A stretch of 11,706 bases of DNA from Ophiosphaerella korrae (lineage: Eukaryota > Ascomycota > Dothideomycetes > Pleosporales > Phaeosphaeriaceae). Below the pieces are notes generated by a model. That model saw nothing but the letters and a program-made list of their open reading frames with translations, ran no database searches and was not told the origin of the DNA. Below, piece after piece: positions 1 to 9,182 of the stretch; positions within the stretch are counted from its first letter, which is position 1; every line of letters starts with the position of its first letter. The translations under genes and the position numbers were made by a program. The stretch spans positions 1 to 11,706 of the forward strand of contig JALNQF010000890.1 of NCBI GenBank assembly GCA_028456385.1. The letters are read 5' to 3'.

Positions 1-1138
1 TCTATTAATAATACTATAAAGCGAATTAGTAAAAAAAATAGTTATTTACCCTCTATTAGCAAAGTAATAGAAAGGTATTTTACTAGGTTAAAATTAAGAG
101 AAATAAAATAACTAATTAGAGATTTAATTAAGAATCCTAGGAAGACTAATACAAGATTATTATTTGAAAATAATATTAATATCTCTATTAGGAGCTTCTA
201 ATTGTTTATTAAAGAAAAAAGCTATACTATTAACGTTACTAACAAAAAGCTCCTAATTAATAAATAAAATACTAAAAAAGAGTCTACTATTATAAAGACT
301 AGCTAAAAAGGCTAAAAAATAATTAGATTAATACTAAAAAATATATATTTTAAGATATAGAAAGGAGATAAGACGAAATATAACTAAAAATAGAGTAAAA
401 AAAGAGGTAAGAAAGAAATAGTCTTTATATTAAATAGAAATAAGTTTAAAAAATATTCTAATAGGCTAAAATATTCTTTTCTTTTTCTACTATATTTTCC
501 TATTAATTATATTATTATAGCTAACTTACTAACTATTATATTACGTAAGGAAATAAATATCTAAGTATAAAGAGCTATTTAGATAGGAAGAACATTAGAG
601 CTAGAGTTTATTTAGGTCCTAATTAATTCTAGTCCTATTCGTTATACTTACTATTTCTATATAGTACTTAATAAATATCTTAAAAAGTATATTAAAAGAT
701 ATAAGTTATATAACTCTATTTTAGGTAGTTTTTTAATATTATAAAAGAACTTATTAATAGATCTTCTATCTAAGGTTATAAAAACTAACTAGGAGACTAA
801 GGTAAATATATTAATAAGATACTAGTAGAATTTATAAAGCTTCTACTATTATTAATTAGTTTAAAAGAAATAGTATAAAACTCTTTCTATATCTAGCCTA
901 TAGTCTAGGTCTAAATCCTATTAAAAACGTATAGAATTTATATAAAAATAAACTAATTAAAAGATATAAAAGAAATTTTCCTATATAAACTACTTATATA
1001 GTAGTAGAATCCTTTAATATAGTAAAAAAAGAAAAAGAAGCGCTTATATTATAAGAATCTAAAGAAAAATCTATATAATAAAGAAAAAAACGTTAGTAGG
1101 ACTATATAAAAGCTAAATATTATTCTACTAAGTATTAA
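1..1138 (+). pseudogene. Tc1/mariner-type transposase, RIP-degraded, 5' end cut by window
   Basis: This is the remnant of a DDE transposase that would cut and paste a DNA transposon. The clearest part is the C-terminal half, in the frame of position 818. Asp at 818-820 begins a D-x-x-R-I-Y motif (the usual QDNA-H motif). It is followed by A-Y-S-x-G-L-N-P-I-K-N-V at 896-931, the family's YSPxLNPIENVW, where the catalytic Glu at 923-925 is now Lys. The spacing is 34 residues, giving the DD34E pattern of Tc1. The protein ends with a T-K-Y-stop at 1127-1138, a common ending in this family. Upstream similarity (DNA-binding region about 60-200, middle region about 570-690) reads in frame 1, so an indel lies between about 690 and 810. 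The first catalytic Asp was not identified. Many in-frame TAA/TAG codons make it non-functional. Confidence 0.78.
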
Positions 1139-1491
1139 TGCTAATAGGTTATAGCTAATAAATATAAGTTTTTACTAAAAGTTTACTTTTATATCTTTTA
1201 CTTAATATCTACTCTTTAAATAATTAGAATTAAGTATAACTATATATATCTAACTTATACTAAAAAATAATAGAAAAAGATACTAAAAATAAAAAATTAT
1301 TAAGCTTTAAAGTTAGCTTAAAAAAAAGTCCTCGAAATAGTTTAAATCCTAGCTCGCATCTACTTAGTAATTAAAAATCGTAGTAGACTAAAATATAGAC
1401 CTTGATATTTTCTTTAGGATTTATATTCGCTTATATTTTTAGCTATTTTATTCGTAGAGTTATTACTAGTTAAAAACTATAACTTTTTTTT
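1139..1491. other. Non-coding 3' part of the Tc1-like element
   Basis: About 350 bp separate the transposase stop from the terminal inverted repeat. The stretch is AT-rich and stop-dense in all frames, and I recognise no protein motif. It is longer than the short 3' untranslated region usual for Tc1/mariner elements. Either this family carries a long tail, or the terminal repeat at 1492 belongs to a second, related element such as a non-autonomous derivative. Confidence 0.4.
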
Positions 1492-1518
1492 AGGCTTTTT
1501 TTTCGTGTCACCCTACTG
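1492..1518 (+). repeat. 3' terminal inverted repeat of a Tc1/mariner element
   Basis: Read from the outside, on the complementary strand, the end is CAGTAGGGTGACACG followed by a run of A. This is a typical Tc1/mariner terminus (CAGT start, GC-containing tip, A/T-rich interior). TA follows immediately at 1519-1520, as expected for the TA target-site duplication. The matching left end is not in the window and presumably lies upstream of position 1. It is notably less mutated than its surroundings. Confidence 0.72.
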
Positions 1519-1520
1519 TA
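1519..1520. repeat. TA target site of the Tc1-like insertion
   Basis: TA dinucleotide directly next to the CAGT terminus, the invariable insertion site of Tc1/mariner transposons. The partner copy would be outside the window. Confidence 0.55.
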
Positions 1521-1723
1521 TATTAATTACGTCCTATATCTACGTGTTTATAATTACTAAGTATAATACTATTCTAGCTAGAGTAAACTCTCTAAGAGAT
1601 AAGTAATTACTAAGTTTATTATCTTTAATTCCCTAGTATAAAGTTAGTAATAGGGTATAAAACAAGGGTTAGAGCTTAGTAAACTTAGTAAGTAATTTCT
1701 TAAGTTTATTTTAAGATATAAAG
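1521..1723. other. Unassigned AT-rich spacer between Tc1-like element and gypsy LTR
   Basis: These 203 bp match nothing else in the window that I can recognise and have no readable protein motif. Two similar 20-21-bp segments occur at 1601-1620 and 1690-1710 (AAGTAATT...TAAGTTTATT), possibly an internal duplication. This may be the original DNA into which the Tc1-like element and gypsy A inserted, or a relic of a further element. Confidence 0.35.
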
Positions 1724-2187
1724 TGTTATAGGCGTAACAAGAGAAATCGAGATAGAACTAATTAGTCCTAACTTAGATACTAACAGAGTATAGGACAAGC
1801 AGGGTAACAATCTTAATTAGGAAACTACTTATAACTAGGATACGTAGTAGTAATCTATAGTTACGTATAAATAGATTAAAGTAATCTATAATAATATATA
1901 AATAGATTAAGGTAATCTATAGTTACGTACAAATAGATTAGTAGTAATCTATAATGTCGTATAAATAGATTAGTATAAGTATATAGTTAATAAGATATAT
2001 ATTATTAGGATAGTATTAGTAATCTAATCTCTAACCTAAAACGCTAATACTTAATATTGTATATATATAAATTAATTATTATTTATAGTTATTACCTAAT
2101 TATAATATAAGCTTTTACTATTAACTCTTAATCTACTAATAACTCTAAAGTAGTTACTTATAGTTAATAATAGGTAACCCTATAATA
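1724..2187 (+). repeat. 5' LTR of Ty3/gypsy element A
   Basis: Begins TGTTATAGGCGTAACAAG, parallel to the element B LTR start (TGTTACAGTTATAACAAG in the less mutated 3' copy). Both share GGGTAACAA-CTTAATTA-GAAACTA, ATTATTAGGATAGTATTA and the ATCTACTAA region near the 3' end. It ends at 2187 just before CCTTGCTAATTTAG, the counterpart of CCTTACTAATTTAG after B's LTR. At 464 bp it is longer than B's 442 bp and clearly diverged, so A is a related subfamily. The region between the shared blocks is replaced by four 31-bp repeats. No matching right-hand LTR of A is in the window. Confidence 0.75.
1850..1972 (+). repeat. Four tandem 31-bp palindromic units inside LTR A
   Basis: Units start at 1850, 1881, 1912 and 1944 with spacings of 31, 31 and 32 bp. 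Each opens with GTAATCTATA and closes with AATAGATTA. AATCTAT and ATAGATT are inverse complements, so every unit can fold as a hairpin with a loop of about 12 bases. They sit in the presumed U3 part of the LTR, where tandem enhancer-like repeats are common. Element B has a different duplication at the same place. Confidence 0.8.
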
Positions 2188-2200
2188 CCTTGCTAATTTA

Positions 2201-2592
2201 GACATTAAGAAAAGCGAAGCGTAAGTAGCGCATAGTCTAGCTAACACGATAGTAGAAAGTTTAACTAAACAAGTAGCTAAAGCACCCCTAAGTAGTTATA
2301 AATTAGAAAATATATTATAGAAGGTAATTAGAGATTATATAAACAACCTAATCTTAGAGAAAAAAGATATAAAGATAGTAATCGACGCCCTAGAAACGTA
2401 GAACAAAGAACTACAAGATTATTTAAAATAGAATAAAGTATAAATTAAAGCTATTATTAAAGGATAAAACTAGATAGAATTAATTACCTTAAGACTAGAG
2501 ATAAGTACAATAAAAAAACTACCTAAGATACCTATACTTAAGAAATTTAATAAGACAAAGGAAAACCTAAAACCCTTTATAGTAGTAGTATA
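2201..2592 (+). pseudogene. Gag N-terminal fragment of Ty3/gypsy element A
   Basis: Reads in the frame of 2201 as a Gag start closely related to the Gag of element B at 3048-3440. Shared stretches include I-V-E-S-L-T-K, A-K-A-P-(L/I)-S-S-Y-K-L and, near the end, L-K-K-F-N-K, the entry to the retrotransposon Gag domain. The middle is rich in Lys, Glu, Gln and Leu and looks like a coiled coil, as in fungal gypsy Gags. This copy carries fewer stops than B (about six). It breaks off at 2592, exactly where LTR B begins, within the conserved K-P-F-I segment. The continuation of this Gag is not found on the far side of element B, so this is a true truncation. The original start codon is not recognisable; 2201 marks where the similarity begins. 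Confidence 0.82.
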
Positions 2593-3034
2593 TATTATAG
2601 TTATAACAAGAGAAAACTAACTTAAGCTAATTAGCTCTACCTTAGATAACAATAACACGTATAATCTATAGGGTAACAAACTTAATTAAGAAACTAACTA
2701 TAATAGAGATACGTAATAAATTTGTAATTCGCGATCTTAGTAAATACAAAGTACAAAGCTAAGCACGTAATAGATTTATAATTTGTAATCTTAGTAAATA
2801 CAAAGTATAAAGCTAGCTAAAAAATATAGGTATATAGTTAGTAGTAATACGTATTATTAGGATAGTATTAATAATTTAATTCTTTAACTATAGAACGCTA
2901 ATACAAGACAAGTTATAAAACATCTTCTATTATTATTAGTTATTATAGATTACTATATAGACTTTTGTTATTAACTCTTAATCTACTAACACCCTAGAGG
3001 TTATTAGGAAGTTAACCCTAGTATACCTATTACA
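2593..3034 (+). repeat. 5' LTR of gypsy element B
   Basis: 442 bp aligned without gaps to 9183-9624. The start TATTATAG corresponds to TGTTACAG in the 3' copy, two RIP-type changes. The end TATTACA keeps the terminal CA. I count 27 differences from the 3' LTR, all C/T or G/A. It contains the 54-bp tandem duplication described separately. The sequence just after it, CCTTACTAATTTAG, should hold the primer-binding site, but I could not match it to a tRNA 3' end. Confidence 0.93.
2711..2818 (+). repeat. 54-bp tandem duplication in LTR B
   Basis: Two units, 2711-2764 and 2765-2818, share ACGTAATA, GATTTATAATTTGTAATCT-like cores, TTAGTAAATACAAAGTA and AAAGCTA. The same pair is at 9301-9354 and 9355-9408 in the 3' LTR, so it predates insertion of this copy. 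It lies in the U3-like part of the LTR. Confidence 0.85.
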
Positions 3035-3047
3035 CCTTACTAATTTA

Positions 3048-4560
3048 GTTATTAAGAGAAGTAAAGCGTAAGTAGCGTATAGTCTAGCTAATATAATAGT
3101 AGAAAGTTTAACTAAGAAAATAGCTAAAGCACCTATAAGTAGTTATAAGTTAGACAATACTATATAGAAGGTAATTAGAGAACATATAAATAACTTAATC
3201 TCTAAAAAATAAGATATAAAAATAGTAATTAATACCTTAGAAACTTAGAATAAGGAACTTTAGGAGTACGTAAAGTAAAATAAGGCTTAGATTAAAGCTA
3301 TTATTAAAAGATAAAATTAAATAGAGTTAATTACGTAACGCCTAGAAATAAGTGTAATAAAGAAACTACTAAAGATACTAGTACTTAAGAAATTTAATAA
3401 AATAAAAGAGAAACTAAGACCTTTTATAGCTTTAGTATAACTCTAGATAGATATACAAGTACTACACTTTAATATAGAAGAAAAGAAGGTAATATATATT
3501 AGAATACACCTTAAAGAAGATATAATAAGATAGTTTAAACCCTACTAGATAGATTATATAATATACGCCCTAATAATATAAAAGGATAAAACTAGAGCTA
3601 TCTTTAGAAATTATAAATACTTTACTAGACGAATAAGAGTAGTATTTAGGGATATAGATATTACCTAATAGGCTAAAGAAAGGCTAGAAAAACTTACACA
3701 AAATAAGAGTATTCTAGAATATATATTATAGTTTAAATAACTATTGCAAAATATAGAATAAAACAAGTTAGCCTTAATATTATAATTTATATAAGAACTA
3801 AACTTAAAAATTTAATATAAAATAATCTATATAGAAAAACTATAAATACTAGAAGCCCTAAAGTAATATATAATATATATTAATAACAATCTTTAAGAAT
3901 AGAAGAAGAATAAGTATAGAGGTTACACCTAGAACTATAATAAGGGAGACCCTATAGTCCTTAATACTAATAAAGATAGAAAGAAGAAGAAGAATAAAGA
4001 CTTTACGTACTTTAACTATAGTAAGAAAGACTACTACGTAAAAGATTACTAATTATAAAAGAAGAAAGATATAGTATATTATAAATATAGAAAACTAAGA
4101 TACTTTATAAAAGATTATAAAAGTAAAGACTATAAGAAAGATAAAGAAGTTTAGTTAAGGATAACTAAAGGTAAGAAGGAAGTACTAAAAGTATAAGCTA
4201 AACCTTAAGAGAAGGTAGCTAGGAGTAAAGAACTATAATACGTAATACTCTATTAAACCTTTTATTACAAAGACAACTACTATATATATCTTTTTAGTAA
4301 GTAGAGAGTAGGATAGTTCTTATAGAAGAACAAAGTAGTAGTAATAAAAGAAAGTAGAATAAAAGTATAGCTAGAAGAAGTAGCTTACGTAATAGACTTA
4401 CTAGTAGAAGATCTAGAAGGGGAAGAGCCCTAGACTATATTAATCTAGGCCGAAAGACTAGTACTAGATAAAGAGACTACTATAGCCTCCTCTAAAAGAC
4501 TATAAAGAAGTAAGAAAGAAGTTAGTATAAAAAGTATAAAGTATACCTAGCTAGACTTAT
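3048..4560 (+). pseudogene. Gag of gypsy element B, with two degraded zinc knuckles
   Basis: Nucleocapsid-capsid polyprotein, read in the frame of 3387. Residues from 3048 form a charged, coiled-coil-like N-terminus. L-K-K-F-N-K at 3384-3401 opens the retrotransposon Gag domain, which continues with R-A-I-F-R-N-Y-K and E-R-L-E-K-L-T to about 3900. A Lys-rich linker leads to two CX2CX4HX4C knuckles, at 4008-4049 and 4077-4118. Every Cys and His in them is now Tyr with the spacing intact. A further motif at 4251-4310 (Y-x-T-F-Y-Y-K-D-N-Y-Y-I-Y) probably derives from a W-T-x-C-Y-x-x-x-C-x-x-H segment. Stops are frequent at former Gln and Trp codons. The C-terminal limit is uncertain. Pol reads in another frame, and the switch lies between about 4560 and 5230. 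Confidence 0.88.
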
Positions 4561-5229
4561 ATAGCTATAATAGCTATATAATAATAGATATATTAGAATA
4601 AAATAAAACTAGAAATTTATTTAAAAATACTTACTAGTTATAAGTATAGAAGAAGTATACAAAGACTAGAAAAATCGTAATCCTAGAGTAATAAAGTTTA
4701 TAATATTCTAATAATAGATAGAGTAATATATAGTTATAGTAAGAAGAATACCTATATAAAGAGAATAGTAGTATCTTATAAAAAAACGCGATAGATTAAT
4801 AAAGCCTATATACTAAGAGTACTAGTAGTATACTATATTCTAATAATAGAAATACCTAGAAAAAACAAATACTAAGAAGGAGATAACAAAATAATATACT
4901 TAAAATATCTAGTATATTTTAAAGTATAATAGATATTATACCTAGATAAGAATTATATTATATATAGGAACCCTAAAGTAAATAATAGTATATAGCCTAT
5001 AAGAAGAAGAGGCTATAACTATATAAGAGTAATTCTAGTAGAAGATATCTAAAGATAAGAAATAATACTAGAAGAAGGTTATATAGTAGTAAGGCCTAGA
5101 CTAAAATTATCTAAGAAATACGTCTAAGGAAGACTATAGTACAAATATACGTATAATAAATATCTAAAGTATAAAGAATATAAACTTAAAGTAAGCTTAT
5201 AGCCTTAGAAGAATAGATAATTTATAAAA
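4561..5229 (+). other. Gag-pol junction region of element B, frame not resolved
   Basis: This is the internal DNA between readable Gag (frame of 3387) and readable protease (frame of 5320). It is clearly part of the element, because its first part (to 4826) also occurs in the inverted copy at 10915-11470. It is rich in Lys, Arg, Ile and Tyr codons in all frames, and no domain is recognisable. Pol lies +1 relative to Gag, so a programmed frameshift or a fossil indel must lie here. Confidence 0.5.
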
Positions 5230-5289
5230 TTACCTAAGTAAGAATAGCTAGAAGGTATAGGATACCTATATATTACAAAGATAAGTATA

Positions 5290-5640
5290 TACTAAGAGAA
5301 GGTAGTATAATTAATAATTAATAGTAGAGCTATAAAGAACTTTATATTAAAGAAGTTTATAGAAAAATAAAGAATACGTTATATAATAAAGAAATACTCT
5401 TAATAACTAAGTATAATTAAAGGAAAACTATTCTAAGAACCTATTAAGTTTAAAATAGTTCTCTCTATACTAGAACTAGAAGAGATAATAATAAAAAATA
5501 TAGTTATAGACATAATAATAATTAATAAAGAACAAGATATAATATTAAGGATACTATAGTTATAAATAACTAACTTATATATTAATTAGAGAATAGGAAA
5601 AATTAACTACTATAAGATAGATATATTAAAGGCTAATATG
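5290..5640 (+). other. Retropepsin-type aspartic protease domain of element B
   Basis: The catalytic triplet D-S-G is represented by N-S-R at 5320-5328, followed by A-x-K-N-F-I as in fungal gypsy proteases. The second conserved patch, I-L-G-x-P-W-L in the family, reads I-L-R-I-L-stop-L from 5539. Asp to Asn and Gly to Arg are both G-to-A changes, so the active site is destroyed. Confidence 0.8.
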
Positions 5641-5869
5641 AGTACTTATAAAGGAGAATTCCTAGAAGAATATAAGAAATAGGAAAAATAGCTTATAGAA
5701 CCTAAAGACTATCTTCGAGAATATTAGCTATAGGATTTAGTAATAGACCTAGAAAAAGATAAAGACGTAGGATAGAGCCTAGTTTATAGAAAAATAGAAG
5801 AAGAATCTAAGGTTAAATAAGTATTTATTAAAAACTTAATAAGAAAAAGATAGATATAAGAATCTAAAT

Positions 5870-6480
5870 CCTTAGTAGTATATAGACTTATATTTATAGA
5901 TAAAAAAGAGATAAGTAATAAAAGACCTTATATAGATTTTAGAAAAACTAACATAATTATAAACAAGAACTAATACCTCTTACTATAAATAAATAAAATA
6001 TAACATAGACTATAGAAAGCAAAGATCTTTATAAAACTAGATATCTAAAACGCTTACTACTAAATTAGAATTAAGAAAGGTAATAAATAGAAAATAGTAT
6101 TTAGAACATAATATAAACTATATAAATACTTAGTTATACCTTTTAGATTAATAAACGCACTAGTAGCCTTCTAAGAAAGAATTAATATAGTACTAAGAGA
6201 GTACTTAGACGTATTTATATTTATATACCTAGACAATATCTTTATATTCTTAAAAATAGAAGATAAATACGTATAATATATATATAAAGTATTAGAAAAA
6301 CTAGTAGAAAATAAGCTATTTCTTAAAAGAAGAAAATACAAATTCTATATAAAGAAAATAGATTTCCTTAGATTTATTATTAAACTTAGAAAAATAAAAC
6401 TTAATCTAAAAAAGATTAAATTAATTAATAAATAGCTAATACTAAAGAACCTAAAAGAAGTATAATAATTTTATAGGCTA
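5870..6480 (+). other. Reverse transcriptase domain of element B
   Basis: Motifs in order: R-P-Y-I-D-F-R-K at 5923-5946 (family RxCVDYRKLN); K-L-D-I at 6034-6045 with the first catalytic Asp kept at 6040; V-F-R-T and L-V-I-P-F-R-L-I-N-A around 6097-6160 (family MPFGLxNAP); and Y-L-D-N at 6226-6237. The last is the YLDD box with its final Asp turned to Asn by a G-to-A change. Ty3/gypsy type. Confidence 0.93.
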
Positions 6481-6639
6481 GTAAACTTTTATAGAAAGTT
6501 AATAGTAAGATAGTCTAAAGATATAGAACCTATAATAAGACTTATAAAGAAAGACACACTATTTAAATAGATAAAGGAATATAATAAAGTATTTAATAAA
6601 ATTAAAAGAAAGTTTATAGAAAACCTAGTAATTAGAATA

Positions 6640-7040
6640 TATAACCTAGATCTACTAGTAATAGTAAAAATAGATGCATCTAATATAGTCTATAGAATAG
6701 TACTAATATAGGAAGACCTAAAGACTAAAAAGAAATACTTAGTTAAATACTTCTCTAAGAAAATAAAGCTAGTAGAGCTTAATTACCTAATTTATAATAA
6801 AGAGATACTAGTAATTTATAAAGCGTTTAAATAATAGAGAGTATACTTATAAAGAGTAAAGTATAGAATAAAGGTTTATATAGACTATAAGAATCTTATA
6901 AGATTTATAATAAATAAGGATTTATTATAACGCTATACAAGATAGTAGGAGTTTCTATTAATATTTAATATAAAAATAATATATACTAAGGGCAAAGACA
7001 ATTAATTTGTAGACGCTCTAAGTAAAAGACTAGACTTATA
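6640..7040 (+). other. RNase H domain of element B
   Basis: D-A-S at 6673-6681 keeps the first catalytic Asp. V-K-Y-F-S-K-K-I and E-L-N-Y follow near 6740-6790 (family SRKLxPAExNY). Y-I-D-Y-K-N-L at 6877-6897 corresponds to YTDHKNL, with its Asp at 6883. G-K-D-N-x-F-V-D-A-L-S at 6991-7023 is the terminal GxxNxxADALSR motif, with Asp kept at 7012. This is the RNase H that immediately follows RT in Ty3/gypsy elements. Confidence 0.9.
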
Positions 7041-7249
7041 AGAAGAAGTAAACGCTACTAGTATAGTTCTAGTTAAGAATAAAGAAGGATACCTAGTCCT
7101 AAATATACCTAAAATAGCTATAATACTTAAAAGAAAGAGTAGCGAGCTAGACAAATAGATTTAGAAAATAACGTAAGAAGTATCTAAAGAAATAGAGAAA
7201 CTAGAAATCTAAGAAGGATTTATACAAGCCTATAGAAGGATATATATCC

Positions 7250-7870
7250 TAAAAAAAATCTAAAGAGAATTTATACAATAATTCTATAAATTACTAGTAT
7301 ATAGATACTAAGGAATTAATAAAACTCTAGATAGACTACTATAAGACTACTATATCCTAAGAGTAAAATAGCTAGTAATAGAAGTACTACAAGACTATAT
7401 AGAATATTATAGAAATAAGTATAGTAGACACGTACTATATAGAATACTATAACTAGTTAAAGTACTAGAATAACTATAGAGAGTTATTATAATAGACTTT
7501 ATTACAAAATTACTTAAGTCTAAAGATCTAATATTAAGAGTTAAATATAATAGAATCCTAATAATAGTAGACAAGCTTATAAAGTATTTATACTTTAGAC
7601 TATATAAAGAAAAAAGTAGGATAGAAGTTACTATATACTAGATTCTAGGAACTATAATTAGTTAATATAGACTACTAGATAAAATAATTATAGATAGAGA
7701 TATAAGGTTTATATTAAAACTATAGAGAATAATAATAGCGTAGTTAGGAGTTAAATACGTAATATCTATAGTATACTACCTACAAATAGATAGATAATTA
7801 GAATAAATAAATTAGATAGTAGAATAGTACTTAAGATACTACCTTAACTACAACTAAAATAATTAGGTAC
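7250..7870 (+). other. Integrase zinc-binding region and DDE core of element B
   Basis: The N-terminal HHCC region has lost its zinc ligands. The CxxC pair reads Y-I-E-Y at 7396-7407. The rve core keeps all three acidic positions: Asp at 7495 (I-D-F-I-T-K-L), Asp at 7693 (I-D-R-D) and Glu at 7801 (Q-I-D-R-x-L-E). The Asp-to-Glu spacing is 35 residues, the DD35E pattern of retroviral-type integrases. The core is thus recognisable although stops surround it. Its role in a live element is inserting the cDNA. Confidence 0.92.
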
Positions 7871-8376
7871 AACTACTACCTATAGTATAATTAGTATACA
7901 ATAGTATAAAGAATATAGTAATAGAAGTATTACTTTTTTTTGTAAACTATAGATTTAACCCTAGCGTATATTAAATACTAAGATAGGAAGTATCTTAGTC
8001 TCTAAAAAGAAAAAACCTTACTAATAGACTTAAAGATATACACAATTAACTAAGATAGGATATAGAGTTTCTATATATTTAAATAGTAAAATACTACAAT
8101 AGAAAATATTAAGAAGAACTCTAATTTAAAGAGGGAGAAAAAGTATAGTTAGTATAAAGGAATATTAAAAGTAAACAACTAAGTTTAAAATTAGATTCTA
8201 TTAAAATAGAACTATACAAAATTAAGAAGAAAGTTACGCTAGTTATATTTAAACTAAAGCTACTAAGTAAAATAAGGATATACCTAACCTTCTACGTAGC
8301 GCTACTAGAGATAGTACTATAGAACATAGAACTACTAGTGTATAAAGTAGACACGTATAGAGAATAAGAGGAATAG

Positions 8377-8530
8377 GAAGTTAAAGAAATCTTGTAATAC
8401 TAGTTCTATAATAGGAAGAACTACTACTTAATAGAATAGATAGGTATAAATAAAAAAGGACAACTATAGGAAAAAATATAGGAACTAGAGGACAATCTTA
8501 ACTACTCTAAGAAACTAGAGGAGTTCTAAA
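8377..8530 (+). other. C-terminal chromodomain of element B Pol
   Basis: Reads E-V-K-E-I-L, then F-Y-N-R-K-N-Y-Y-L, then W-to-stop-I-G-I, ending with E-N/D-L-N-Y-S-K-K-L-E-E-F. This matches the chromodomain layout (VExIL-x-HR-x-Y-L-V-x-W-x-G-Y ... WE ... L-x-N). In chromoviruses this domain binds histone marks, often H3K9 methylation, and steers insertion to heterochromatin. Several aromatic cage positions are damaged by TGG-to-TAG changes. Confidence 0.85.
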
Positions 8531-8634
8531 ATTAAAATCCTCTAGAATACCTAGTAGTAAACTAAGAAAACTAGCACTACTAACGACAAATAGAGAGACG
8601 CTAGGAACGTCTAATGCGATAGGAGCTAGAGTAG

Positions 8635-9168
8635 CCTCTATAGTATCTTTAAGGTCTATCTTAGCTTCTAAGGTATAAGACTATTTAGATAATTTAGCGT
8701 TATTATAAGCCTTTATTTTACAAAGATACTTAATATAAAAATAAAGATCTACTAGCTTATAAAGAGTTAGCTTATACTTAGCCTTATCTACTATAAGCTA
8801 TAATAATAGTATATCTTAAGCTTAGTTAATAGCTTACCCTATATAATTTAGTAAGAAGAGACTATATAGAAATTAAATACTTATACTCTACAAGAGAAAC
8901 ACTAATAGGAGTATATTTATATTAGATATTAGTAAGAATACACTTATTATAATACTTACTATCTTTTAAAGATATAAGATAAGTAAGCTTTAATTAAGTA
9001 TAATAGGCGTAAGGAAATATTTTAACTCTATTATAAGTAACGCAAGTAATAAGAAGAAGTTTATTATAATTAGAATAAGAAGATATAGAAAATAATAAAG
9101 AACTAGGAATAAATAAAGAAACTAGACTAATAACCTTAGGCCTAGGATAAGAAAATAAGAACCTACCT
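8635..9168 (+). other. Region between pol and 3' LTR of element B, no gene recognised
   Basis: About 530 bp of internal sequence after the pol stop. No frame on either strand gives a motif I can name. It is longer than a simple polypurine leader needs, and some fungal gypsy elements carry non-coding tails or an extra small frame here. The 8560-8650 stretch just before it has more CG and CA than average and seems less mutated. Confidence 0.5.
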
Positions 9169-9182
9169 AAAGAGGAGAATAG
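9169..9182 (+). promoter_or_regulatory. Polypurine tract of element B
   Basis: AAAGAGGAGAATAG directly abuts the 3' LTR start TGTTACAG. Purine-only but for one T, this is the expected primer site for plus-strand DNA synthesis during reverse transcription. Confidence 0.7.

Larger units (their letters stand above)
5230..8634 (+). pseudogene. Pol polyprotein of gypsy element B (PR-RT-RH-IN-chromodomain)
   Basis: One frame (that of 5320) runs from the protease through the chromodomain, about 1,130 codons, without an obvious indel. This is striking for such damaged DNA and shows that decay was by substitution. Domain order is protease about 5290-5640, reverse transcriptase about 5870-6480, RNase H about 6640-7040, integrase zinc-binding region about 7250-7440, integrase core about 7480-7870 and chromodomain about 8377-8530. 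A Gln/Arg-rich tail ends near the TAG at 8632. Active-site residues are partly kept and partly altered by G-to-A changes (see the domain entries). Dozens of TAA/TAG codons interrupt it. The true start is unclear because Gag and Pol are in different frames. Confidence 0.92.

Noticed and set aside
1850..1972. CRISPR-like array
   Set aside because: Repeats are contiguous, with no unique spacers, and lie inside a fungal retrotransposon LTR.
2914..2920. TATAAAA promoter in the 5' LTR of element B
   Set aside because: The 3' LTR has TACAAAA at the same place (9504-9510), so this TATA was probably created by a C-to-T RIP change rather than being a native promoter.
3035..3048. tRNA primer-binding site of gypsy B
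   Set aside because: CCTTACTAATTTAG (CCTTGCTAATTTAG in element A) lacks the TGG start expected for a tRNA 3' end, and I could not match it to a tRNA or to a self-priming sequence in the LTR.
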